The position numbers were made by a program, and so were the translations under genes. 64,000 nucleotides of DNA, from NCBI RefSeq assembly GCF_001042525.2, contig NZ_CP011921.2:992001-1056000 (forward strand), in the 5' to 3' direction. Each line of letters begins with the position of its first letter. Positions within the stretch are counted from its first letter, which is position 1. Of this stretch, positions 19,650 to 28,513 are shown piece by piece. Under the pieces are notes generated by a model. It saw nothing but the letters and a program-made list of their open reading frames with translations, did no database searches and had not been told where the DNA came from. The DNA comes from Francisella orientalis FNO12 (lineage in GTDB: Bacteria > Pseudomonadota > Gammaproteobacteria > Francisellales > Francisellaceae).

Positions 19650-19810
19650 AGTTTACCTTATAGTAGATAGCGCTACAGATATTTAAATTAAATTCAAAAC
19701 AGCTAGTATTATAAACCATTTTAGTAAACAAAATAAACTCTACCAATCGCATTTGAATATAAATAAGTATATAATCGTAAATAAGTTGTTGATTTTGTGT
19801 AAGTTTTAAA

Positions 19811-20260
19811 ATGAAAAAAAAGATATTTATCTTTTCAGTAATTATCGGTGTAGTAGCAGCAGTATCTAGTATTGCGTATTATTTCCACTACCAGTCTGAA
19901 CTTGAAGAAAAAGCAGCTGAAGCAGCCGCAAAAGAAGCGGAAATGCCAAAACCTCATGACTACTGTTTAATCACGTATTTAGAATCTTTTGATGATGGTA
20001 AAACATGGCACAAGACTAATGTAACAACGGGCAAAAAGCCTATGTTCAAAGCACAATGCTGGAAAAAGTATATCCAAATTCTAGATGGTTTCTCAGCAAG
20101 TATCGATAAAAATGGCCAATGGTGTAACAAAATTGATGACAATAAAATAATAGCTCATCCCGCTATGTACTTCTCAGATCAACCTTTTGAGTCTAAAGAT
20201 GACTTAGCACCGAAAGTAGATACTCCAAACGAATCATTACAAGACGATAAAACTAGTTAA
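19811..20260 (+). CDS. Small inner-membrane-anchored hypothetical protein
   Basis: 149 aa. Residues 3-25 (KKIFIFSVIIGVVAAVSSIAY) form one membrane segment, so the rest probably faces the periplasm. A charged coiled stretch EKAAEAAAKEAE follows, then a domain with three cysteines (DYCLITYL, KAQCWKKY, GQWCNKI) and a Trp-rich core (DDGKTWHKTN). The tail is acidic. I do not recognise the domain. Divergent from alaS and convergent with the helicase gene, whose stop is 3 bases away. Start ATG 19811 is the only plausible one. Confidence 0.65.
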   Translation: MKKKIFIFSVIIGVVAAVSSIAYYFHYQSELEEKAAEAAAKEAEMPKPHDYCLITYLESFDDGKTWHKTNVTTGKKPMFKAQCWKKYIQILDGFSASIDKNGQWCNKIDDNKIIAHPAMYFSDQPFESKDDLAPKVDTPNESLQDDKTS

Positions 20261-20262
20261 TT

Positions 20263-22323
20263 CTACTTTGATAAACCTTCATAATAACGTTTAAAAATCT
20301 TGTTAGAAAATTTATTATCCTCAATATTGATATTGTTAATTGTCTCTAAATGATTTTGACAGTCTATTAAATTGCCTTCGTATAAGAATCTCAAGCTATT
20401 TTTACATTTCAAATCTTTTGGGTAGGTATTTTTTTTGATCTCATACCATGATGATAAACGATTAATATCATCTGAAGATACGATGAACAAATGTTTCTTA
20501 ACTCGTGTAATAGCAACGTAGAATAATCTCCGCTCCTCTTCGATTGTTTCATCACAAGCCTTAGAATTTTTTTCACCGAAAAAGCCTCCTTCTGTAGCAT
20601 CATGTACAACAACATAATCCCACTCTAAACCTTTGGCTCTATGCATTGACATGATCTGGATCTGATTTGGATCATTTTCACCCTGCTGATTTGATTTTAT
20701 GTATAGCTCATATAAAAGTTCGATAAATTCTGATAATGAACTTTTCTTACCTTTAGCAAAACTACTCATTCCATCTATAATTTGTAATTTAGATTTGCTT
20801 GAGTGCGTCTCTCCAGAGACTTTAGAAATTTGTTTTTTGAGATCTAGAGTTTCTAATATAAAACTTATCGCTCTTTCTGACTTTTTAATCCGAGTATTAT
20901 TAAAAATAGCTCTCCAACTAGCTGATACTGCTAATATATTTTTTTCTTTAAATGACTTATCAACTGTTTTGGTCAATTCTGAAATTATATTCATGCTAGC
21001 TGAAATATCTTGAGCTATTTTATTTGCCAAATTTTGTTTAACATTTTTTTTGAGATATAGTGATGGATAATCAAGCATTGCTTTTATAAACTCAACTCGT
21101 TGTTCAATACTATGTTTAGCAAATCCTTGACTCTTATTAAATAGCATCAAATATCCATATATAGCTTTAAATAGATTTTCACTAAAAATATTCTTATCGG
21201 CTACCACATTATAAGCTAGATCGTGATACAAACAACTCAATTCAAATACAGTTGTTGAGTTATATTTACGTACAAGAATAGCTATATCACTGGCTTTTAC
21301 ACCACTATTGATCAATGCTTTAAGTTTAAGAACTACTTTATCACTACTATCAAGAATACTAATATCCGTTGTTTTATCTAGTTTAGGGTATGTAATACAT
21401 AGATTATCATGGCGTTTTTTATTATTAGTAATAATATTATTGGCCATCAAAGATACTAAGTCACCATATCTAAAAGTATAAGAAAGGCTGTATTGTCTTA
21501 CATTTTTAAAATCTTTTTTGAAACCCTCTAACATATAATATGGGGTGGAGCCACGCCATTGGTATATTGTCTGATCAACATCTCCTACAGCCATAACATA
21601 AGTATTTTGTCCAACTAAGCACTTCAAAAAAAACTGTTGTGCCTGATTAATATCCTGATACTCATCTATAATTATATAAGAATACAAGTTACTTGCTTGA
21701 GCTATGCTATTTTTATCTTTTTCAAAAAGCTTTGCAGGAAGATAAATCATATCATCATAAGTTATAGCTTTTTGATGTTCACATTCTTTGCTAAACTCTA
21801 AAAATACTTTATCTAAAAGCGTCATCTCTTTAGCATTAAGTTCACTGAGTTTTTTGTTAGTAAGAGATAAGTCTGATTTTAATAATGAAATATATTCTTT
21901 AAATGTTTCAACCCTTTCGTTATCAATATCTTTAGTTATTTTAAATTCTTTTTGATATAATTTAAGTAGCTTTGAAATAATTACATCTATTTCATACTCT
22001 TTAAGAATCTTATCTGCCTTAACAAATCCTGCTTTTGCAAAAGCTTGTAAGAAACTATTTCCTAATGAATGCATTGTTCTTACGTTAACTAACTTTGCAA
22101 TATCGACTTTAATAACTTTTCTAAGTCTTTCTGCAAAATCAAGTTGAGCTGATTTGTTATACATTAAAACCAATATTTTATTTGGAGGAACTTTGTTATT
22201 GATTAGATATTCAATTCTTGCTATCAAAGTTTGAGTTTTTCCACTCCCGGCGACCGCAGAAACTAAAGCATGTTTATCCAAATCATGATTTATAATTTTT
22301 TGTTGTTCAGCTGTATACTGCAT
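20263..22323 (-). CDS. UvrD/Rep-like superfamily 1 DNA helicase (second paralogue)
   Basis: 686 aa. Motifs: Walker A AVAGSGKTQTLI (residue 23), Walker B IIIDEYQDINQAQ (about 221), GDVDQTIYQWRGSTP (about 246), MSMHRAKGLEWDYVVVHDATEGGFF (only partly UvrD-like), and ERRLFYVAITRVKKHL (about 593). It shares the fold with Rep at 9892-11907 but little sequence outside motifs; several SF1 blocks are looser, as in the UvrD-like helicases outside the Rep/UvrD/PcrA core. A role in DNA repair or conflict resolution is likely but not specified by sequence. No nuclease domain is seen. Intact. Confidence 0.82.
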   Translation of the reverse strand: MQYTAEQQKIINHDLDKHALVSAVAGSGKTQTLIARIEYLINNKVPPNKILVLMYNKSAQLDFAERLRKVIKVDIAKLVNVRTMHSLGNSFLQAFAKAGFVKADKILKEYEIDVIISKLLKLYQKEFKITKDIDNERVETFKEYISLLKSDLSLTNKKLSELNAKEMTLLDKVFLEFSKECEHQKAITYDDMIYLPAKLFEKDKNSIAQASNLYSYIIIDEYQDINQAQQFFLKCLVGQNTYVMAVGDVDQTIYQWRGSTPYYMLEGFKKDFKNVRQYSLSYTFRYGDLVSLMANNIITNNKKRHDNLCITYPKLDKTTDISILDSSDKVVLKLKALINSGVKASDIAILVRKYNSTTVFELSCLYHDLAYNVVADKNIFSENLFKAIYGYLMLFNKSQGFAKHSIEQRVEFIKAMLDYPSLYLKKNVKQNLANKIAQDISASMNIISELTKTVDKSFKEKNILAVSASWRAIFNNTRIKKSERAISFILETLDLKKQISKVSGETHSSKSKLQIIDGMSSFAKGKKSSLSEFIELLYELYIKSNQQGENDPNQIQIMSMHRAKGLEWDYVVVHDATEGGFFGEKNSKACDETIEEERRLFYVAITRVKKHLFIVSSDDINRLSSWYEIKKNTYPKDLKCKNSLRFLYEGNLIDCQNHLETINNINIEDNKFSNKIFKRYYEGLSK

Positions 22324-22339
22324 CTAAGAATTTTGTTAT

Positions 22340-22677
22340 TTATTTTTCTGGTGAATCTTTAGTAAATAATCGTTTAACAAGATACACTAATGTTAAGGCT
22401 GCTTGTTTAACTATATTAGCTAATATTTTAACAATTTCTAGAATAGTTACTCCTAAATATTTAAAGTACGTAAATATATTTACTTTAGTTTTTTATCCTT
22501 GATAAATTTTAAAGGCGCAAATACAAATAATAATAGTGCAATCATTACAATATAAGAAAATATAGATCTTAATGTCTGCTCATACCATTGAGCAAATCTA
22601 TAAAATTATAAAATAAAACCAAAACTATCACAGTCAAAATAACTAGAAGTATAAATAGAAATAAATTTTTTCTTCAT
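22340..22677 (-). pseudogene. Small membrane-protein gene, frameshifted
   Basis: This 460-base gap between the helicase and rsfS is not empty. On the minus strand an ATG at 22677 starts MKKKF, then the sense-looking frame changes at least twice: one frame reads NLFLFILLVILTVIVLVL (a membrane helix), the next reads FAQWYEQTLRSIFSYIVM into a second helix and ends KFIKDKKLK, and the third reads VNIFTYFKYLGVTILEIV and ends KRLFTKDSPEK at 22340. Joined, they give about 110 aa with two or three membrane segments. I do not recognise the family. Composition and continuity suggest a recently broken gene rather than noise. Confidence 0.5.
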
Positions 22678-22782
22678 CTTTGCATCTCTGAAACTATTTG
22701 CTTATATAATGATAGCATTATTTAAGCTAACTTATGTTATAATATTAGTCCAAATTTATGAAACAATAAATTAAAATAATTC

Positions 22783-23118
22783 ATGACGACTGATCAAAGA
22801 CTACAAATCATTCTAGAAGCTTTAGATAACTTAAAAGGTCAAGACATTCAATCTATTAGCGTTAAGCATCTTACTGATATGATGGATAAAATAGTGATTA
22901 CAACAGCATCATCTACTACTCATGCTAAATCACTTGCAAGAAATCTAGAACAAGAACTTAAAGATAACAAAATTACAATACTAGGTATTGAAGGCGATAA
23001 TAAATCTGACTGGGTTTTAGTTGATATCGGTGATATTGTTATACATATAATGCTTGAAGAAACTAGGGAACTTTATGCACTAGAAAAACTTTGGGGTATC
23101 AAGCGCAAAGAAGACTAA
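22783..23118 (+). CDS. rsfS: Ribosomal silencing factor RsfS
   Basis: 111 aa, the RsfS/DUF143 length. The conserved DMMDKIVITTASSTTHAKSLARN (split across residues 28-50) and DWVLVDIGDIVIHIML (about residue 78) match the family; RsfS binds L14 and stops subunit joining when nutrients are short. It ends 2 bases before the queG start, so the two were co-transcribed. Confidence 0.92.
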   Translation: MTTDQRLQIILEALDNLKGQDIQSISVKHLTDMMDKIVITTASSTTHAKSLARNLEQELKDNKITILGIEGDNKSDWVLVDIGDIVIHIMLEETRELYALEKLWGIKRKED

Positions 23119-23120
23119 TA

Positions 23121-24220
23121 ATGAAGCTAAAGCTTTCTGCAATGCAGTGGCAAGAAGTACAAAAATTTGCTACTGATAGCCTCGGTTTATCATCCATATC
23201 TAAAGCTGACTGCGATTTATCTGAATATATTCCTTACTATAATAAATGGATAGAAAATAACTATCATGCTGATCTTGAGTACATGGTAAAACATGGCTCA
23301 AAAAGATTTATCCCAAATGAATTGGTACCTGGCACTAATAGCGTAATTGTTGCTACATTAAACTACCTTAACAGACCTATAACTATCAAAAATGAAGTTA
23401 AAAGATTAAAATCTTCAACAGATATAGCAGATATATCTATATATGCTCATGGTAGAGATTATCACAAAGTAATGAAAAAAACTTCAACGATTAGGTGAGT
23501 ACATAAATGAAATTATAGGCGATCATCAATTCATAGTTTTTACAGATAGTGCTCCAGTACTTGAGCGTCCGCTAGCTGAAAAAGCAGGATTGGGCTGGCA
23601 AGGCAAAAACTCTATGCTTATGAATAAATTACAAGGCTCATTCTTCTTTATTGGTGTAATTTATAGTAATCTTGATTTATTAGACTTACCTGACTTGCTA
23701 AAGTCATCAAGATTCTTGTGGTAAATGTCAAGCATGTATCAAACTATGTCAAACTAGAGCAATTCAGCATGATAAAATGATTAATTTACGAAAATGTATC
23801 TCGTATCTAACAATAGAAAACAGAGGATCTATACCTCTAGAGCTCCGAGATAAAATTGGTACAAGAATATATGGTTGTGATGACTGTCAGTTAGTTTGTC
23901 CATTTAACAATAATACTCCAGTAACTACTGAAAAAGACTTCCAACAACGAGATTTCCTGATCAGCAAACCTCTTCTTGAACTATTTTCATGGTCTAGAAA
24001 TAATTTTGATAAATATACTCAAGGTTCTGCAATTAGGAGAATTGGTTATGGTGCTTGGATAAGAAATATAGCCATCGGTATCAGAAATTCACCATATAAA
24101 CAAGAAAATATACTAGCATTAGAAAATAAGAAAAACGAATTTCTTGATAAAGAAATTGTATTAGAACATATAATATGTGCGTTAAACAAACAAATTAATC
24201 TAAGTAAAATAGATAAATGA
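23121..24220 (+). pseudogene. queG: Epoxyqueuosine reductase, frameshifted
   Basis: QueG homology starts at ATG 23121 (PGTNSVIVATLNYL, HGRDYHKVMKK) and breaks at about 23486, where seven A occur and six would keep the frame; the next frame continues LQRLGEYINEIIGDHQFIVFT... to about 23710 and breaks again; the third frame carries the 4Fe-4S ligands (SCGKCQACIKLCQTRAI, then YGCDDCQLVCPFNN) and ends at 24220. Intact, it would be about 365 aa and perform the last step of queuosine synthesis in tRNA. With two shifts it is probably dead, unless the first is a sequence error. It follows rsfS closely and precedes fipA. Confidence 0.9.
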
Positions 24221-24290
24221 TTGTGATTTAGTGCAGGTTTGTTAGAATAACTTAGGATAGACATTTCCAAACTAAAGGAGAAATTAAATA

Positions 24291-24581
24291 ATGAAACTAA
24301 CTAAAACTATATTTTTAGCGCCATTAGTTGCTGGCTCACTTATGACTGGCGCTTTCGCAGCGACAGATAATCAAGATGATCTTAGCTACTCAGTTGGCTA
24401 CACTATGGGGCAAGCTTTAAAAACTCAAATGGATCAAAACAACATAACGACAGATAACCAAGAAGTCGTTAGTGGTCTAACAGATGGAATATCTGGTAGC
24501 AAGTCTAAACTTACTCCAGATCAAATGCAAAATGCAATGTTACAATTTCAACAACAAGCAGTAGCTGCTCAAAAGAAATAA
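24291..24581 (+). CDS. fipA: FipA-like exported protein with FKBP-N domain only
   Basis: 96 aa. Signal peptide MKLTKTIFLAPLVAGSLMTGAFA, then an FKBP N-terminal dimerisation domain: DLSYSVGYTMGQALKTQ and VVSGLTDGISGSK. There is no catalytic FKBP domain and no lipobox Cys. It is followed after 18 bases by fipB with a good ribosome binding site (AAAGGAG), and each has its own. In F. tularensis the corresponding pair (FTT_1102/FTT_1103) supports intracellular growth and disulfide handling in the periplasm; that is known of the family, and the pairing and domain content are what I see. The gene name is by position and domain. Confidence 0.8.
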   Translation: MKLTKTIFLAPLVAGSLMTGAFAATDNQDDLSYSVGYTMGQALKTQMDQNNITTDNQEVVSGLTDGISGSKSKLTPDQMQNAMLQFQQQAVAAQKK

Positions 24582-24599
24582 TTAAAGGAGCTAATTATA

Positions 24600-25742
24600 A
24601 TGACTAAAAAGAAATTATTGAAGGCTTTGGCCGTTGCTGCAATTGCAACAAGTTTGGTTGCATGTTCAGATAGTACATCAAGTAAAGATAAAGCAACTAC
24701 TGAGGCTACTACTAATTCTGGATCTTCTGTAGCTACTGTGGCTCCAGCCGTATCAAGTACTGATGATACTGTGACAAAGAATGCTAGCTATACTATTGGT
24801 TATGGTATGGGTGCAACTATCGAAGCGGATAAAAACGTAAAATCTTACAACCTAAACAATAATAAAATAGTTGAAGGTTTTTCTGATGCTTTAAATGCAA
24901 AGAAGCTGGCTATATCTCCTGAAGAAATAGCGAAAAATATGGATACTCTACGTAATAAAGTACAACAAAAAATGAGTGAAGAAAGAGTTTCTAGCTTCCT
25001 AAAAGTTAAAGATAGTATTTATGGCTCTGATCTTACACCTAAATCTGATATAAAAGATCCTGAAGTAATTATATATGAGTTCTTTGATTATCAATGTATG
25101 TACTGCTCTAAACTTGCTCCACAAATCGAAAAAGTAATGCAAGATAACAGTAATGTACAAGTAGTTTTTGCAGAATTCCCTATATTTGGTGAAAGAGCTC
25201 CTACTTCTGAATATGCTGCTGAAGTAGGTACTGCAATATATAAACTATATGGTGCAGATGCTTATGTTAAGTATCATAATGGTATCTTCGCTACAGGTGA
25301 GGATGAAGGTAAACTAAAAGATTCAACTATCGACAAAGTTGCTGTTCAATCTGGTGCTGATTTAACTAAAGTTAAAAAAGCTATCAAAGATGATAGAATT
25401 GCAAATCATCTAAAAGATACGTTAAAACTAGGTTTTGAAAGTCTAGGTATTCAAGGTACTCCATTCTTGGTAATTGCTCCAGCTGTCAATTCTAATGCTG
25501 ATAATACAACTGTGATAGGTGGTTACACAGATGCTGATAATATTCAATCTGCGATAGATAAAGCTAAAACAGCTCCAAAAACTGTAGCTACTACAGACAA
25601 CACTACAGCAGTTACAACTCCTACAGCTACAGCAAATGATACTCAAGCTCAATCAAACGTAACAGAAGCTCTAGTAACAGATTCTGGTAGTTCAGTAACG
25701 GCGGATCAATCTAATGGTCAAGATGATGACGTTGAAGCATAA
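24600..25742 (+). CDS. fipB: DsbA-like lipoprotein FipB with FKBP-N domain
   Basis: 380 aa. Lipoprotein signal with lipobox LVAC (Cys at residue 21). Residues 60-130 form an FKBP-N dimerisation domain (ASYTIGYGMGATIE). Residues 155-330 are a DsbA-type thioredoxin fold with active site CMYC (DYQCMYCSKLAP), inserted helices, and cis-Pro segment GTPFLVIAP. The last 50 residues are a Thr/Ala/Ser-rich tail (TATANDTQAQSN). FipB is an oxidoreductase/isomerase that matures Francisella virulence proteins in the periplasm. Second gene of the fipA-fipB unit. The repetitive tail is likely surface- or linker-like and variable in length. Confidence 0.93.
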   Translation: MTKKKLLKALAVAAIATSLVACSDSTSSKDKATTEATTNSGSSVATVAPAVSSTDDTVTKNASYTIGYGMGATIEADKNVKSYNLNNNKIVEGFSDALNAKKLAISPEEIAKNMDTLRNKVQQKMSEERVSSFLKVKDSIYGSDLTPKSDIKDPEVIIYEFFDYQCMYCSKLAPQIEKVMQDNSNVQVVFAEFPIFGERAPTSEYAAEVGTAIYKLYGADAYVKYHNGIFATGEDEGKLKDSTIDKVAVQSGADLTKVKKAIKDDRIANHLKDTLKLGFESLGIQGTPFLVIAPAVNSNADNTTVIGGYTDADNIQSAIDKAKTAPKTVATTDNTTAVTTPTATANDTQAQSNVTEALVTDSGSSVTADQSNGQDDDVEA

Positions 25743-25855
25743 TTAATCATACTTGTTCTTTATATTACTTTTACTCTTATGATGATATTTAACTGCTAAA
25801 TATTATTGGCTTTATCTGTTAAAATATATCATCAAAATTAATCATAATAATTCTT

Positions 25856-27033
25856 ATGTATAAAATTAGAAAGGGTAGTAAATATCTTGTTTTCTTTGTC
25901 GTAATCTTTGTCGCTCTTCCACCCTTTGCTATAGATGCTTATATTCCTGCTTTTGGTAATATCTTAGTTTCTTTAATGTTGATGTAAATAAGCTTACTAT
26001 TACTATATCTACATACCTCATAGGCTTTGGCGTAGGTATGTTTTTTTGGGATGCATTATCAGATAGTTTTGGTCGTAAGAAAATACTTATTATTGGTATG
26101 CTTATTTATATTGTGAGTACTATCTTATGTTCATTTACACATAGTTTTGATACCTTAATATTTATGAGATTCTTACAAGGTCTTGGAGACTCTCCAGCAT
26201 CGGTTGCTGCTATGGCTATACTAAAAGACTGCTATAGAGGTCAAAAGTTAGTAAAAACTGTAGCAACAATGGTAATGATATTTATGATTGCTCCTATAAT
26301 AGGTAGTATCATTATTTACACAACTGGCAGGTGGCAAGATATTTTCCATTTCCTAACTATCTACGGAATTATTTTGTTGGTTATTACAATAATTATGTCA
26401 GAAACTCATCCTATACATAAGCGCTCTAAGAGCTTAGCTAGAAGTTTTATGGTATATATTATTCACGTAGCTAACTTACCATTTGTTGTTGGAACTCTGA
26501 CAGGAGCTTTATGTTTTGGTGCATTGTTTAGTTTTATTAGCACATCATCAAATCTGATTATTGAATATTATCATCTTAGGTATACTCAATACTGTATATT
26601 ATTTGCATTAAATATGTTTGGTATAATCTTTGCGGGTAATTTTATCAAGAAAAAACAGACAGGCACAATCAAAAGGTCTTATTTTTGTTGGTTACTACTT
26701 AGCTATAATAGTAATATTACTTAATATATTGAACTCGTATTTTTTAAATAATATTTATATTTTTATTATATTAAATGCTCTAGCAACAGGTTGTTTGCTC
26801 TAGTAAATATCATAACCACATCAAAAGCTCTTGATATTCTTAAAGAAGGCTATGCTGCTGGTAATGCGATAATTAGACTTGTTAAGTTCATAGTTGCTGC
26901 ATTGGCAGGTTTTCTCTTAAGTTTTCTATCAGTATCAAAACTAATGGTTGGTATCCCTGCTCAACAATTAGCATTTATAGTAATTTCAATTGTCATATTT
27001 ATGAGTATTAAAAATAGACTTTTTGCGAATTAA
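25856..27033 (+). pseudogene. Bcr/CflA-type MFS drug transporter, frameshifted
   Basis: Twelve-helix major facilitator of the Bcr/CflA drug-efflux branch. ATG 25856 starts MYKIRKGSKYLVFFVVIF and stops at about 25985; the next frame carries TITISTYLIGFGVGMFFWDALSDSFGRKK (motif A, split here), then helices to about 26660; the frame shifts again before LAIIVILLN, and a third shift is near 26800 before the last helices, ending IKNRLFAN at 27033. Intact it would be about 390 aa. Three or more lesions mean it is dead. It follows fipB but is separate from it. Confidence 0.85.
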
Positions 27034-27054
27034 AGATGTAGTGTAACAGTTTAT

Positions 27055-27906
27055 TTAAAATATTTTTTTACGAGTATGGCAGTACGGTAATGTTCCTTTC
27101 TTCATATAATAATCTAGGTGATAATCTTCAGCTACATAATAAGGTTTAACCACTCTTATATCTGTTATTACCTTGTAGCCTTTATTAAGTTCATATTTGA
27201 TATTTTCTGCAATGTGCTTTTGCTTATCATTATAATAAAATATGGCTGATTTATATTGCTCTCCGATATCTGGACCTTGGCCATCAACTTGCTCAAAATC
27301 ATGTATCTCAAAGAAATACTTTAAAACTTCTTCTAAAGATATTTTTTTCTTCTCAAAAATTATTCTAACAACTTCTAAATATCCAGTATTCCCTGCACAA
27401 ACTTTTTTATAATCAGGATTTGGTTGATCCCCACCACAATATCCAGACTCTGCAAATACAACTCCATCAAGTTTTTTCATGTAATATTCTACACCCCAGA
27501 AACATCCTGCAGCTACAATAATTTCTTCGGTTTCACTTAAGCTCTCTACTGGTACAAAATCTACAGATGCCGAATTAACACAATAACGTGTATTTAGTTT
27601 AGTATATCCTTCACCATGAAATATATGACCAAGATGTCCATCACAATTATTACACAGAATTTCTGTCCTTCTGCCATCAGCATCAGGTAATTGTTTTACA
27701 TTATTATCAATATGAATATTATAGCTTGGCCAACCGCATGTTGAAATAAATTTACTGTCAGCCTTGAATAACGGTGTACCACAATTACGACAGATATATG
27801 TACCTTTTTGATCTAAATCATTGTATCTACCTGTAAAAGGACGCTCTGTATCTTTGTTAATTATTATCTCATACTGATGTGGTGTTAGGCTTTTCGTTTT
27901 TAACAT
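27055..27906 (-). CDS. msrBA: Methionine sulfoxide reductase MsrB-MsrA fusion
   Basis: 283 aa; no signal peptide. Residues 1-120 are MsrB: zinc ligands in CRNCGTPLF and CNNCDGHLGH, and catalytic Cys in RYCVNSAS. Residues 128-280 are MsrA: active site GCFWGVEYYM and the substrate/closing motif GDIGEQYKSAIFYY region, with EDYHLDYY near the end. Together they reduce both R- and S-methionine sulfoxide in the cytosol. The B-then-A order is the reverse of Neisseria-type PilB fusions. ATG 27906 has AGGGG 9 bases upstream. Intact. Confidence 0.94.
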   Translation of the reverse strand: MLKTKSLTPHQYEIIINKDTERPFTGRYNDLDQKGTYICRNCGTPLFKADSKFISTCGWPSYNIHIDNNVKQLPDADGRRTEILCNNCDGHLGHIFHGEGYTKLNTRYCVNSASVDFVPVESLSETEEIIVAAGCFWGVEYYMKKLDGVVFAESGYCGGDQPNPDYKKVCAGNTGYLEVVRIIFEKKKISLEEVLKYFFEIHDFEQVDGQGPDIGEQYKSAIFYYNDKQKHIAENIKYELNKGYKVITDIRVVKPYYVAEDYHLDYYMKKGTLPYCHTRKKIF

Positions 27907-28035
27907 TGCAATACCCCTAGCTATTAAATATTGTTAATAATTATCATATAAACTCAAAAAAAATGTATATTCTAATCTACAATATTTATATGATATTTAA
28001 AGTTATTTTTTAGCATAAATACAAAAGGAGTTTGT

Positions 28036-28513
28036 ATGAGTTGTAATATAAAAAATAAAGACTATATTTCTCTTGGTGTTTTTATAATAGTCATCTTAGG
28101 TACAGGGATGATTTCAGGAGCTCTAACATCAGCAAATATTTTGACTTTGTTTGCAAACTTAGAACATCCTTTTTTTGCTCCGCCTAATTGGATATTGCTC
28201 CAGTTTGGACAATTTTATATATTATGATTGCAATATCTGGATAGCTAGTATTCAAACAAAAGCTCTTAGACAAAAAGTATTTATGATCTATGCAATACAG
28301 CTAGGTTTAAACTTCTTATGGAGCTTTTTATTTTTTTGTTGACAAAATATTAGTTTGGCTTTTTTAGAAATGTCAATTTTATGGATATTTATCGCATGAA
28401 ATCTTAAAATATTTATGGATATAAACAAAGTTGCTGGATATTTGCTCATACAATATTTTTTATGGGTAGGTTTTGCATGGATACTTAATCTTAACTATGT
28501 GATGCTCAATTAA
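28036..28513 (+). pseudogene. TspO/MBR (tryptophan-rich sensory) protein, broken
   Basis: Begins ATG 28036 with two hydrophobic helices (GVFIIVILGTGMISGAL), then PFFAPPNWI, the conserved PPxW motif of TspO. A frameshift at about 28192 replaces the expected WTILY stretch; later pieces QKVFMIYAIQLGLNFLWSFLF and VAGYLLIQYFLWVGFAWILNLNYVMLN, the latter with the family's W-rich end, are in other frames, with in-frame stops between. TspO binds porphyrins and cholesterol-like ligands in the membrane. Its end overlaps the BCCT gene remnant on the other strand by 8 bases. Confidence 0.8.

Noticed and set aside
19739-19810. Strong promoter claim for the gene at 19811
   Set aside because: TATAAT-like strings (TATATAATC) occur upstream but the region is so AT-rich that such boxes are expected by chance.
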